Below are positions 22,040-34,600 of a stretch of 64,000 bases of DNA, piece by piece (positions within the stretch are counted from its first letter, which is position 1; each line of letters begins with the position of its first letter). The stretch is from Pectinophora gossypiella. Lineage: Eukaryota; Arthropoda; Insecta; Lepidoptera; Gelechiidae. The position numbers and the translations under genes were made by a program. The notes under the pieces were generated by a model, which saw nothing but the letters and a program-made list of their open reading frames with translations, made no database searches and had not been told where the DNA came from. The stretch spans positions 11,718,001-11,782,000 of the forward strand of contig NC_065408.1 of assembly GCF_024362695.1 (NCBI RefSeq), given 5' to 3'.

Positions 22040-22290
22040 CACACACATACATACATACATAAACTCACGCCCGTAATCCCTAATGGGGTGGGCAGAGCCA
22101 CAAATAATCAAAGACAACTTGCAGCCACTATTGATACGAAGTCCAAAGATGGATATGATGAACCTTATGGTGATAAGGGATCAGCCTATCGCCCATAACA
22201 TTAGTCCATCATGTTAGAGGACACAATCCCTCTGTCGGTTTTTACGACATGCCCGGGAAGAGAAGCAGCTGAACGTGTTCTATGTCACGT
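22040..22290 (+). repeat. SINE-like repeat (family F), longest copy
   Basis: Begins with a (CATA)n run and 'aactcacgcccgtaatccct', 'aatggggtgggcagagccac', and ends 'acatgcccgggaagagaagc' and 'gaacgtgttctatg'. Three or more fragments of the same order lie elsewhere in the window. Confidence 0.6.
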
Positions 22291-22984
22291 GTTGTATGTG
22301 ATTGGGTCAAAGATAAATTATAAAACGCTAAAACAGAAATAGAAGGCTGTCTAAGATAACGAAAAATCAATCTCATTTTACTTTTCGCCTTATTTTCGAC
22401 GTTTGACCGCTTTCATTGGTGACGTCACAGGACAGTATCTCCAAGTTTCGTAAAAAGTATCTCATTTGACTAGGTTGTCAAGTAACCTATTATTTTATAT
22501 TGACAGCCGTAACTAAATTACGGGAAGGGACTAGAACAAACGCGCACCGGTCAGGGAGCGTCCTTATATAAAGGTCTTTACATACCTGTACAAGAAACGG
22601 CCAAACTACTGAGCAATTTGTTCACGAAATACGTATCCACACTCTTTGTCTTTGCGTACAATAAACTATTCCAATAAAATCTATATCTGGATTAGTGCCT
22701 GTGGAGTTATCCAGTTAGCAAACTCTGCAACTACTTCGATTGCAGCGAGTAATCTTAGACATGACAACTATACTACACTTGCATAAATCCCTTGCTTACA
22801 TGAGCTTACATGTACAGTGTGCTGCGGATTAGCATACCCATGTAAGTACAGCTATTTGTCTCTGTGTATACTTTTAACTAGCGATTCGACCCAGCTTCAC
22901 CTTGGTAAAAGATACTCGGGTTTCGGTCTATATAGTCTGAGCACGTGATAATCATTTATGATCTAAAAATTAATTCGAAAATTG

Positions 22985-23075
22985 CTGGTTTGGGCCTGTG
23001 CTGGGTAGGAATCGAATCTGTGACCTCACAGTGAGAGTCAAGCGTTCTTCCAACGGGGCTATCACAGCTACTAAT
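22985..23075 (-). repeat. tRNA-derived SINE head (family S2)
   Basis: Read on the minus strand this is a diverged tRNA-like promoter: an A-box-like part 'tgatagccccgttggaagaa', then a B-box-like GATTCGATTCC at 23,018-23,008. The spacing is as in tRNA genes. It lacks a foldable acceptor stem, so I call it a SINE head and not a tRNA gene. Confidence 0.65.
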
Positions 23076-23154
23076 AATATGCTATTCATGTTATGTAATA
23101 AGTATTAGATTAATAACTACATCCTGCAATATGCATTAATATTGCCATTTAACA

Positions 23155-23493
23155 GCCTCCGCCTCCGTGGTCTAGTGGTTATAGAGCGTTAGGCTAGATG
23201 TCCGGGTTCGATACCCGATGGGGACATTGTCGAAATCACTTTGTAAGGCTGTCCTTTGTTTGGTAAGAACTTTTCAGGCTTGAATCACCTGATTGTCCGA
23301 AAAAGTATGATGATTCCGTGCTTCGGAGGGCACGTTAAGCCGTTGATCCCGGCTATTAGCCGTAAAAACACCTCCACCAACTCGCATTGGAGCAGCGTGG
23401 TGGAGTATGCTCCATACCCCCTCCGGTTGATTGAGGGGACGCCTGTGCCCAGCAGTGGAACGTATACAGGCTGTTTATGTTTATGTTATGTAA
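23155..23493 (+). repeat. tRNA-derived SINE, near full length (family S1)
   Basis: A-box TGGTCTAGTGG at 23,168-23,178 and B-box GGTTCGATACC at 23,205-23,215 form an internal Pol III promoter. They are followed by the conserved body 'aaatcactttgtaaggct', 'cggagggcacgttaagccgt' and the tail 'gcccagcagtgg'. The ATG-started 80-codon frame across it is an accident of the repeat. Confidence 0.85.
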
Positions 23494-24660
23494 ATTGAAA
23501 ACGAGATAAAATAAGTATTCGATTAAGTAATTTATTTTACATTTTTACCAGTCTCACCTAACCTCGTAATAAGCTTCATGAAAAAGACATCAACGAGATG
23601 ACTTTCCTCCGTTATACGTAGTCAGCTACTATAGTTTGATGGTAATGGCGAATGAACTCCGTACGAGACTGTCCTTCGCTTTTAAAAAGTATTGGAAGAG
23701 TAACGTTACTATAACACGCCACTTTTATAAGTTCCTTCACTTAACGGCTGCCTGAAAGACATCGCTGGGTAGCAAGGCCCAATCAACGTCTATATAAATA
23801 TCTGTGCGGTGATTTACTTCAAAAAAACTTTATATCAATATCGGCTCTGCCCACCTCAAACGGAATAAGAGACGTGAATTTATTTTATGTACCTGTGTGT
23901 GTATACGAAATACAACTTTGTAATCAAGAGACAAAAGCTCCCTCGCCGCTACTATGTCATTTGGCTCCCAACTCCGTGTTTATAGTTCGTACTATGTCAA
24001 AAAAGTAACCCGAAAACGAATAGCAAGACCGTACATACAAAATGGGACGTCGTACCGTGCGCAGAATAAAAGCCCCCCAGAAATTATAGCGGGCACGCAA
24101 ATGATGTGAGAATTTACAACCTACTCGCTGACTAAAGGCCCGCCTATGGCCGTCTACGCTCGTCTATGCCCGCCTATGCCCGTCTGCCCGCCGGACCAAT
24201 TTGCACCCTTGTTATTTGTGTCCTCCTTCTAGTGGGTTCCTGATACGTTTTTTTCTTTTATCAGCAATTTCGGTTGGTCTGGATTTGTGAAGCGGAAAAG
24301 TTTAGCAGTTTTTGAGGTATGCAAGTGTGAGATGTTTGTTACATATTAGTAAGGTAAATATCATTATGTTTTATGTAGATCGTTTTAAGTTATAATATTG
24401 CATTATTTACTTATACCTGTATTGCACCGTCCCCGACCCTAAGGTTACCTGGTAGAAATTGCTATTTATAAGGCCGCCGATTGTGTTCCTCTTGTCACCT
24501 TTGTAATTGTTTTAGTGGTGATAAACACACCACCATGTACAATACTATAATATTTATATTATTATAGTATTGTATTGTAAGCATGTTGTTCTTATTCTGA
24601 GACACTTTACGCCCATCCATCATAATGGACTGTCTTCATTATATCCCCCTTACGATTTCA
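23494..24660. other. Gene-less stretch with a 10-bp minisatellite
   Basis: Holds an inverted family-F scrap at about 23,845-23,880 and the minisatellite at 24,141-24,190. Otherwise unassigned. Confidence 0.4.
24141..24190 (+). repeat. 10-bp minisatellite, five units
   Basis: Consecutive decamers CGCCTATGGC, CGTCTACGCT, CGTCTATGCC, CGCCTATGCC, CGTCTGCCCG; consensus CGYCTATGCC. Confidence 0.85.
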
Positions 24661-24662
24661 AT

Positions 24663-24958
24663 GCTAAGTTAGAGTGTTTTTTTTTTTTTTTTTTTGACGT
24701 GACTTATTGTAGATTTGCCGCAGATGGCATTAACTACTTAGCCGGACAAATGGGGAGCGCTGAAGGCTCTCACCCGGTACAACGTTTAAGACAACAGGCC
24801 TGAGGGTGCCCAGTTGGGCGCGAACCTCGGCTCAGGGCGTCGTCTGAGAGGAAAAATATTTGAAAGAATTATTCGACCCTAGTGGGTCGATAGCGATAAG
24901 CGCTGAATGAGGGAAATCGTCGACCACGCCGGCGGGGTCGGTATCGGGGACTAAGTTA
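24663..24958 (+). repeat. Interspersed repeat family C, copy 1
   Basis: After a T-run, 'gacgtgacttattgtagatt', 'tgccgcagatggcattaact', 'aacaggcctgagggtgccc', 'gtcgatagcgataagcgctg' and 'ggggtcggtatcgggga'. Inverted copies lie in introns at 33,940-34,185 and 52,165-52,225. The class is unknown. Confidence 0.65.
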
Positions 24959-25639
24959 GAGTGTATACAAGCTATAGAAGTATAGATAGATAAGCAGTTG
25001 AATGCATTCCATGTTTTCGCTCCCGGTTCTGCACAGAACTCAGAAGCCGTTTTACAGTAAGTACAGCATTTAATTTAATAGTTCCACCTATCTACAGATG
25101 AAAGCTGGCAACTTCAGCAAACCATAGCTAGCAGCTACTGTTCACTACAACGTACAAACATTCTAGTCTAATTTATACAATAATCTAAGCAAGACGCAGT
25201 GTAATTTAATTCCACAGCCAGCTCGAGGCGCGAGGTAGAACAGGGTTCATTTATATAGCAGGTCCTAGCGACCACTACACTCAATAAATGTATCTACATG
25301 CATGAAACATTCGTAATCTGTATTTATATGGATGGAACTTCAAGTCCTCAGGCAATTTGCAAGATATTATTGATACTTATAATGAACTGCAAGGTGGCAG
25401 GCCCAGATCGTAGCACTAAACTGTTAACTCACGTCGGCGTGTGAAGCGGTCGTACCAAGACATTTCTGGCTGGACCGCTACCATAGAATAAGGAATAATA
25501 CTCGCCACCAGCGGCCGAGCTAAGTTTACCCTATGTCTTACGTATAACGTCAATGTGTAATTTCTGTATAAAACGAGGTATTTTTATATGAAGTGTCCGG
25601 GTGTGCTGCTACAACGCTCAGTGCAACTATTTGGTTGTG

Positions 25640-25775
25640 GTTGCACGATCATCACCACCCATTAACGCCCCCACTGCTGGGGCACGGGCCTTCCCTATGG
25701 ATGGATAGGGAGAACGGACCTTAAACCATCACACTGGCCCAGTGTGGATTGATGGTTATTAACGACTGCTAATGC
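25640..25775 (-). repeat. SINE central part, inverted (S1-related)
   Basis: 'Cccccactgctggggcacgg', 'atggatagggagaacggacc', 'tcacactggcccagtgtgga' and 'ttgatggttattaacgactg' form a block known from moth repeats as the complement of the SINE 3' region. The orientation is inferred from that. Confidence 0.5.
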
Positions 25776-27345
25776 AGATATAATTTGTATTAAAATTTAA
25801 AATACAGATAATTAAAAAATACATAAAAAAGTAAAATATATATTATGCTAGAGGACATAAATATTTATAAATTTTATCCTTATACTGCCTAAGACGATTG
25901 TTGTCTAATAATATATTTTCTCCCGCGGCATCTCTTTATAAAGAACTCTGTGGTGGCAGGTTACCAACTTAATAAAGTCTGTTATTTTTTGACAGAAGAA
26001 ATGGTATGAGAAGCAAGTATCAATAAGTTTTATAGTTAGCCGAACCGTTTGTCTGTCTTGTGTTAGTCTAATTGCTCTTGTATTCTGTTCTGTGTGCATT
26101 AAATAACTATTAAATAAATAATAATATTTTATTGTACTCTTTATTTATGTATCTTTGTTTTCCTTAATGTGTGTGTGTTGTATACTGATAAATTGGTAAT
26201 AACACTCATCATCAAACCTACTTAACCCACGAAGCCACAGTTCAAATACTATTAACAAATTTGAATAATGTACATTGAGGCTAACTAGTTTAGGGAATTC
26301 ACACAAGTCAATTAAAATACAATTAGGTAAGCATTTCAGTAACGAATCAGTCTAATTTAGCAGAAAATTGAGCTTTATAAACCTCAAAGATGTAATGTTT
26401 TGGTTGTAAGTAATTAGTTTTATTAGCTCAGAGACCCTTTGAAATGTTTGTCAAGCGTCTAGACGAGACTCGGTCATTTATGCAATGTCACAATTCCTTT
26501 CCACAAGGTCATTAATATTTTTAAACGTTTACGTGTTACTTAGAGTAAGTAAAATACAAATATACGTAAGTGTAGTACTTATAACTATAGTTACAAAATA
26601 TTAAGTTACAAAGTATTAATAAACTAATCTCAACTTCGAGACTGCCCTCGAGATCATGTCAGTGTAACAGTTCTTATATAAAAACAGGGACAGGTATGAT
26701 TTTAAGGGCAGCCTTAGCTGAAATTTGTTTATTAATGTCACTCTTAGTGTAGTCTTCCGTCAAAACCTTATAGGTACTCTTAATTCGATTTTCAAAGAGT
26801 AGCTGATTCATTATTGTTTCTATTGATTCTCAGTTAACAATCACAGTGAGCTTACGTGTCTACGTAGACGTAACGAACTTCTTAGCCAACGTTACAAACG
26901 ATAACACGTGAACCTGAACGAGACGAAATGGAACGTGGAATTGGAACACATTTTTTCTATCGTAAGCCTAACATATAGGAGGCTCAGGAGAGAGGTCTCG
27001 TTTGAAGTGATCCTGCACAGTAAACAAATATTTGAAAATAAATAAGGCTCTATGCTCCGAACGCGAGGCGACAGCGTCAAGAGACTGATTTATACGATGC
27101 CATTATTTTTGTCAAACCTACGCAAACACATGCTTTTCGAAACCGTCATACACCCGCTAGCTTAATATTATTGCGCTTTCGGCGAAATGAAGCCGATATT
27201 TCATTTACTGAAGGCTTCATATTTTAAATGATTAATACTTCTTGGTTGATATTATTTACGAAGTCCACGAGGTAAAGATATACTGAATAAAGATATTTTT
27301 ATAGAGTATAAGTATAGTCAATTTATATTATTGCATATAAAATAT
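25776..27345. other. Gene-less AT-rich stretch
   Basis: No recognised repeat or exon. Short open frames at 25,905-26,099 and 26,892-27,080 have no domain character. Confidence 0.35.
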
Positions 27346-27353
27346 ATAAAAAT

Positions 27354-27520
27354 ATAATACGAATCGCTAGGCTTAAGTGGAGATGGGCAGGACACTTGGC
27401 AAGACGGGAAGAAAACAGACGGACTAAGGCTGTTACGAAAGGGTGGCCAAGGGATGGTATGCGATATCGAGGCAGACCACGGGCCCGGTGGTCGGATGAC
27501 ATTGTGAGGTACGTCGCTTT
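27354..27520 (+). mobile_element. RTE-type LINE polyprotein C-terminal remnant
   Basis: The plus strand encodes IARLKWRWAGHLARREE, then KAVTKGWPRDGMRYRGRPRA, then RWSDDIVR. The pattern LxWxGHxxRR...RGRPxxRWxDDI is the well-known end of RTE/BovB-type endonuclease-reverse transcriptases. No upstream reverse-transcriptase motifs remain, so this is a short dead fragment. Confidence 0.75.
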
Positions 27521-30420
27521 AGTAAAATCCAATAGCTTGATTAGGTTCCTCGTAGTTAATTAACTGTGAATCTAGATACAGAATATTAAACGGTCTAGCT
27601 TCTCAAAACAGTATTACTGGACCTCTCACTGAACGAAAATGTTCAGCATTAAGTTAGGTTATACACAGCTAAAGAGGAAGACGACGCGGCGGGTACAATA
27701 TGCTATGTACTCTACTGTTAACAGGCGTTTATCTCCTGTGTAATACAAGTACGCACTCACTTTATAGATTAGAAGCTCTTTACATTATATTGACATACTT
27801 ACCCGTAGCCTGTGACATAGCTGAGTAGCGCCGACGATATCGGATGAGCCCAAAGTGCTCGGCAACTTCCCTCCCCACTAGATAACTCGCTGCATATAAC
27901 ACAACTTCATAAGTAAGCCGAGTTCGGAAGTAATCAGAGCTCTCAACGCAGACCATGTTTCATATTAATAAGGAAAAAACTGCGACGGTCACGTAGATTT
28001 ACTAGGGTAAGTATATAAGATTAGCTGATAGCTAAGGAACTTAATAGATATAGCGACGCGGATGTAGATATTTCTAAGATGAATTAGGTCGAAATGAAAT
28101 AACCAGAAAACTCTTTCACAATTACTTTCGTTTATAATAACTTTGGTAAGGAAAAGTAGATATTTTTTCATTCATTAATCCCTCGCCCCTCCAATTAAAC
28201 AAAGTTAGTCGCCTTGGTCTATGGGCAGTTGTACCAGACAGGTACCTACCAGGGGAATAGAATTGAACAAGAACACATGGTAAATTATCAGGCCATTTAG
28301 CAGAGGCGGCACTCGCAATTTCATGGCTGAGTGGTCGCCAATCCCGATGGGTATATTGCTCTATATGCAGTCTACTTGCACTAATAACACTAAACTGCAT
28401 AACTTTATTACCTACCCACCCCATTTACCAGAGTACGCATAAACTTGCAGCGTAATAGCTGTCTTAATTAATACTTTAGTGCTCCATAAAAAATACCATA
28501 AATTCTATGTCTCTTTTGATAAAAGTTATTTCATCTTTTTCTATTACTTTGAACATTAAAAGCGACTTTATAAATGTTGCCGTAACGTAATTGATAGGAC
28601 GCTCTTAATAAATAAAGTAGGAAAATTACATGATCGTTGAGTGGTAGGTACCAAAATATTATTAGATGTGTGAAAAATTTAGGTATCGATTAAATATACT
28701 TACCTAAGTAATTTCGGATATAATACCATACCATAAAAAGTGGACAAGACAATGAAATCGGTATATAACAGGCAAAAAAATGGAATGGATTCAACATCAC
28801 GCGTTTGGATGAAAAGGGATTATGTAATCAGTTAATGGATATTGGATTGGATACTTAATACCTTTCAACGAAGTAACACATTACTAAATTGTCACCGTCA
28901 TGCTTGCAATAACAGTTCCATTTAGGAACCGAATCTGAATAGATTGTATTTCGGGATCTAAATCACAGGCCTTCAAAAATGGAAAGAAAGTCTCAGCACG
29001 TAAATCACTGACGCCCTTGTAACTGTATAACGAATGTCAAAAAAGTGTAAACATTCTAGGTACAATATTATAATAGAAAACCTTTCGCACCATGTCCCAC
29101 AATCAAATGTCACTAAGTGTAAAGGATAGAAAGGGCTTACATCCGGAGCACAATACTTCTGGTTTTGATATCCAGGACGCACCAGATAAAGTCGTCAAAC
29201 CGCGTTAACATTTCAATTCAAAAATATTCCACAAGCAAAACGAGCTAGGACAATAAACCATCCCACAATAGTCGGAGCCATGGTCGTCGGGCAAAACCTG
29301 CGGTGGTTTTGTTCTACGAAAATGGTTGATCTCCATGGCCTGCCTCCCAACCTATTGTCAAGTTTCTCGCTTTGTCCACGTAAAAAGTTCTGTTATCCAA
29401 CACAAAGACGGAAAAAATTTACGATCGTTTTCAGGCCATTCCCTAGATTAATTTACACGGAATCGCGTTAATTGGATTTGTTAAACTCAAAAACAAGGAT
29501 TTTATTTAAAATTTTCTAAAAGAAAAGTCGCAGCAAAGGCATAATTAGGTACCTATTCACCACCTAAGTAAGTAAGTATATGAATTGAGTTGAAAAGCTC
29601 TCAAAGAATACGATCTTATAAGATCTTACGTAGATACTTACATTAACTTGCACGATTAGGTGCGATTCTTTTATTCTTCTTAATCTAATCCTTGTACACA
29701 AATTGTAGCAAGACGTCAAACTGCAGTCACTTACATTAGATACACTAGTGGTCCTTGTTATTAAGGTAGTGCACTGTTATAATTAACATTAATAACATAC
29801 TATTAATTATGATATGATTATGATATCAAGTACTAACTCATCGCCTATCACGTTCCTACGTCGATCATGTTAACGTGATCTCAGACCTGAAAACTATGAT
29901 TTCAAGCACAATATTCTACGACTACGACTCTTAAACTATATTTGAATATTTCTCCAGTCTTCAAATCTGTACTACTTCAGTAGGTCTATAGTACACTAAA
30001 AGTCACACAAAATAACCGTAATGCACCTTATAATATTTAATATTAATTTCAGTAGAAAAGGGTCTCGTGGAGATCGTTTACAGACACAATCAGTGTCACA
30101 TCTGCCCACTTGTATACGTATTTATCAAACATTCCCGTAGGCCGAGACGGACGTCCCAAGAGAAATGGGGTTAACATCGTTGGACGTAATTTCTGAAGAG
30201 GGTCATCAGGAAGATATAATGCCATTTCTGTACCCCTGATGTCTTTTTAAGTGCGGACCCACTTAACCCTAACGCGGGGCGGGGCCTGCCGCTATTCGCT
30301 GTCGCCTCGGAAAAACTAATGGAATTCAAAAAATGCTTTTGGATAGGAAAATAACTTGAACGTTATTCCTTTGTGAAACTTGACTTGTACACTATTTAAT
30401 TTAGACAAGCTCATCAAGGG
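27521..30420. other. Gene-less stretch
   Basis: A 100-codon minus-strand frame (28,424-28,122) and a 63-codon plus frame (29,280-29,471) are the longest open stretches. Neither has a recognisable domain or splice context, so I leave them uncalled. Confidence 0.35.
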
Positions 30421-30429
30421 AGTTGCATA

Positions 30430-30640
30430 CTAGCGAGGTGTACAGTCATCATGTACCCACTTTAGAACCCTGTCGCACTGTCATATTTGACATTTAATGA
30501 GACTTACGGTTTAATCTTTCGAACGCCGGAACGCGGATCTCGACCAGACACAATGTAAAATCTATTGTATCTGGTATCTCGGCATATGAGAGGTTAATTT
30601 ATCAAAAAAGTTAATGTGACATGGTTTTATAGGTATTTAA
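30430..30640. mobile_element. MITE family M2, copy interrupted by a short insert
   Basis: 'Tcatgtacccactttagaac', 'cctgtcgcactgtcatattt' and 'gacatttaatgagactta' match 6225-6335 inverted, resuming at 'tcaaaaaagttaatgtgaca'. About 80 bp beginning 'ctttcgaacgccgg' is inserted, flanked by TTAAT on both sides. Confidence 0.6.
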
Positions 30641-30699
30641 CCCGTACCACTTGTCTCCTTTTGTATTTTTTTCTACTAAAATTATTATAAATAAATATT

Positions 30700-31140
30700 A
30701 TCTCTGTGGTCCAGTGGTTGAGAGTTGGGCTCACGATCCGGACGCCCCGGGTTCGAATTCTGGTGGGGACATATCACAAAAATCACTTTGTGATCCCTAG
30801 TTTACTTAGGACATTACAAGCTTATCACGTGATTGTGCGAAAGTAGTAAGATGATTCGTGCTTCGGAAGGCACGTTAAGCCGTTGTTCCCGGTTTCAGTT
30901 TTCTGATGTAAATAAGTAGTCCTTTACATGAATCATGTCAGCGGTCTTGGTGGCTGAATAATAAATAACTCTAACACCATGGTTTATAAGGTTGGTAATC
31001 CACCTCATAACCCACACGGTAGAAGAAGACTACTCGTGGGTCACAGGCCTACCCCCAATAAAATTAAGCAGAGTAGGTCCGTAGGTAGGTAGGGCCTATG
31101 GCCCATACTCGATCACATTGTTCCACTGTGGTAGGTGACA
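30700..31140 (+). repeat. tRNA-derived SINE, long copy (family S1 variant)
   Basis: A-box TGGTCCAGTGG at 30,707-30,717 and B-box GGTTCGAATTC at 30,750-30,760, then 'acatatcacaaaaatcactt', 'cggaaggcacgttaagccgt' and 'cctcataacccacacggtag'. The 3' half is shared with 21,090-21,270. Confidence 0.8.
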
Positions 31141-31605
31141 AGATATATACGTATAATTATATGTAATTAAAATTACCACAGAATAATTCTAATGCAATTA
31201 AATTACGTTCTCATGCCTAATATCCTAAAGTTTACGAAGAAGATGCAGACGATATTATAATATCATTACGATATTACTCAGCCTGTAGCTCTTCAGTGAT
31301 TATTCTGATTATATATTACATTATCTTTGGCTAGTTAGCTAGTACCATTTTGTTTAATTTTATAATAAAGTTGAAAACCGTAAATTATCCGAACATTGAG
31401 AGGTATTACAACCCTAAAACGGAAACTGACTGCAAAATGTGTTGCCATATAGAACGCGCGTCGGTTTCGGTTTTGATTTTGACAGTTCGCCGCGTCTCCA
31501 ACAGCTGTTCGACATTGCTTCGTACGATTTGAATTTAGTTGATTGCACGTGTTGTACTAGATAGTCAGAATAGAACAAAAGGAAACGTTAAGTTTTATTT
31601 AAATC
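31141..31605 (+). promoter_or_regulatory. Putative promoter and 5' UTR of the Lys/Ser-rich gene
   Basis: AT-rich until about 31,440, then a more GC-balanced 160 bp leading to the start codon at 31,606. A perfect CACGTG E-box lies at 31,546-31,551, about 55 bp before the ATG. No clear TATA box. The transcription start is unknown. Confidence 0.4.
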
Positions 31606-34600
31606 ATGGAAGAGGACGGTGGTGTTAAAGGTATGTACCCTTAGAAAATCTAAAGCTAATGGAAGAAGAATTAGACCACGCTGTTTTATCAATATCGTTG
31701 CTTGCGCGGCCCATGCTTATGCTTCATGCATTTTAGCGTGGAATTCCGCAGCATTTTCTTCCATCAAACCTTTAAATATTCCTAATTTGTCCTTATATAT
31801 ATTAGTTATCCCTTTATAACGTTCATAAAAGCTATTATCAGTGTATTATACGTGAACAATACGACTGCCTATTTTAAGAAATTTATTTTTATAATGTTAC
31901 CTTTCTTTGCTTCAAACTCGGCAATTAACTATATTTTACACGTATAGACATCTAACTCACCCGGTTTTGGTAAATAATTTACGTTATTCTGTGTAAATTG
32001 GTGATGCGTCGTGACCTTGACGATTTTTTTAAACTTATCTCAAGTGTATAAAAGACAAAAATTCTACTGGACTTTGAAATTTCCTCGTTTACAAGAATAT
32101 AGATGGAACCTATCCCTGTGTAATTTTATACAAAAGTTTTCTATTTAAACATTCCAGCCCCTGTGACGCGGCTGCGCCGTCGTTTATCAGTGGAGACAGA
32201 TGACACCAAATCCCCTTCTGCACCTTCCACTCCAAGTAAGAAGAGGGGAGGTCGCCTGGCTGCCAAGCCTCAGCTGGAATTAATTGACGAGGACAGTAAG
32301 TGTATATCTTAAAAGATAACTGATAACTGAATTGAACTGGCAGACTATAACAAATGTACTTAAATAGGAATGTGGGACTTGTAATGATAACATTTTCAGC
32401 ATATTTCTAAGTGTAGACTCACCTCGTGGTGAATGAGATCATGACATAATATGGCCTCACATGTCCTTACATATACTATGTCCCTTTTTTTATTTAATCA
32501 GTGTACTCTACTAAGGTCGTTGACACTATCAAAAGTCATTGACTTTATTAAGATAAAAAATAAAGGTTCACCACTGGAAATACATTATATCCAGTTAATA
32601 AAAAATATTATCTTCCCCAATTTTCAGCTATAACAAACAGCCCAAAGAGAACTACTAAGTCAATAGCAAGAGATATTACTGAGCCAGAAGAAAAAACGGT
32701 GACACCAGCTCGTCGCAGCACAAGGGCCAAGTCAAACACTAGCTTGGTATCAGAGGCTGAAGAAAAGGTGTTGACCCCTGCTAGGAGAAGTACTAGAATC
32801 AAATCCAACACCAGTATTGTGTCTGAAGCAGCACAAACTGTTGACTCACCAAGAGCTAAACGGGCTGTAGCTAGAAGGAATTCACAACTCGGTAAGTGCT
32901 CTTACTCTATAATATGTTTACAATTTATGTTGTTTTTTTTCTTACAGTTACATATTCTGCTACAATATTCTTCTACATGGGTGTTATTCTTTTTTGTATA
33001 ATTTATGATAAAATTTTCATACTCATGAAAATATTGCACAATATTTGTAATCTAATGCTAAGTGCATTTACAAAATACCAAGTTGTAACTTTTTTACTAT
33101 CCCAGGTACCTAGTACAAAACTTTATCATCTTACTTCTTGTTTCTCTCTTTAAGATTTCCTCTTTATAGGTACTTCAAATACCAGCGAAAAATGATAAAA
33201 TGCATGCTTTGTCATAACTCCAGTTATCTTATTGTTATAAATATCAACTCATATAGATTATTTTGTTATTGTGTGTGTTTTAGGCAGTGATACAGAAGCT
33301 TCAGTGACTCCTGCAAGGACCAGACGCACAAGAAAAGGTTCAACATCAAGCATTGACAAAGAAGGTGAGAGATTAATGTAATTATTTTATTTGTAGAGTT
33401 TTATTCTATTGATCAATAATGACAGTAAGTATATCAAATATTTTGGGTATCTTTTGTCTTCTGAGTTATTCTGAAATTAATGTGTTTCTCCAGCTTGCTT
33501 CTCCAGGTGGTACCAGTTCGATCGCCAGTACTGGACTTGCACCATTGAGTTATTATCACTGACACAGATTCGAGTTTTCGACTATTATAGACGGCAATAC
33601 GGTCTCCACCGGTCACGTTGGTCTATAGTCCGCGCGCTATAGGCCACACTAATTACTTAGTTTATTATATGATGGATATACAACCTCAGACTGTCCCATA
33701 TGATCTTGAGTGCTCTTTTCTTTACTAAGATTCTCTCTGACTATTCAGGAACCCCAAGTATCTCTGAAACTGCTGTAACACCAGGCCAGACCAGACGCAC
33801 TAGGAAAGGTTCCACATCTAACGAGAATCCAGGTAATTACAGTATACAATACTTTATCTAGTTACTTTATTTGTTTTTTTAAGATCTCCTACAATAATAG
33901 TTGTGATACATTATGTGTTGTTGTTACAATACATTTGGTTCCACTTCCTCTAAGGATGTAATATACAATTCTGATGGCACGATTACTCTAGCCATAAAGG
34001 CGGCCAACCAGCTCGCGACAACAAACACTTCAGGATCCCGATACCGACCTCGCCGACGTGGTCGATGTTTTTCCTTTTTCAGCCCTTACCGCTATCGCCC
34101 CTTTTGTATTCTCTCAAATATAAGCTCTCTGAGGACGCCCTGACCAAAGTTTCGGACCCTCAGGCCTGTTCTCTTATGTTTTTTTACTAAGATCCCTTAG
34201 CGCGCCCCATCTAAGGAAAACCTATAAGATTAATTTTATGAATATTGTGTTTTCAGTTGAAGCATCTCAGGAAGAAAAACCATCTTCACTAATTACAGAA
34301 ATTATCGCTGAAGAGCCTGAAAGCACACTCCGAAAATCAACTTCAGAAACTAACAATGTTGAAAACGGGGATGCTTCGAGTTCTACACGAAAGAGTCCCC
34401 GACTTATGGCCATGAAACACAGGAGAAGCAAATCTGAAGATTCAAATGATATTAAGTCACAAAGTGTAAATGAACAAGATAAGACACCAATTGCTAAAAA
34501 AGAGTCAAATCTAGATACTAACGCGACTGAAACAGATTCTCAAAATGATATACTATCAGTATCCAGTGCTAATCTATTAAAAGAGTTGGACTCAAAACCT

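Noticed and set aside
23205..23215. Possible tRNA gene at 23,160-23,230
   Set aside because: A- and B-boxes are present, but the sequence does not close into an acceptor stem and continues into a SINE body shared with other copies.
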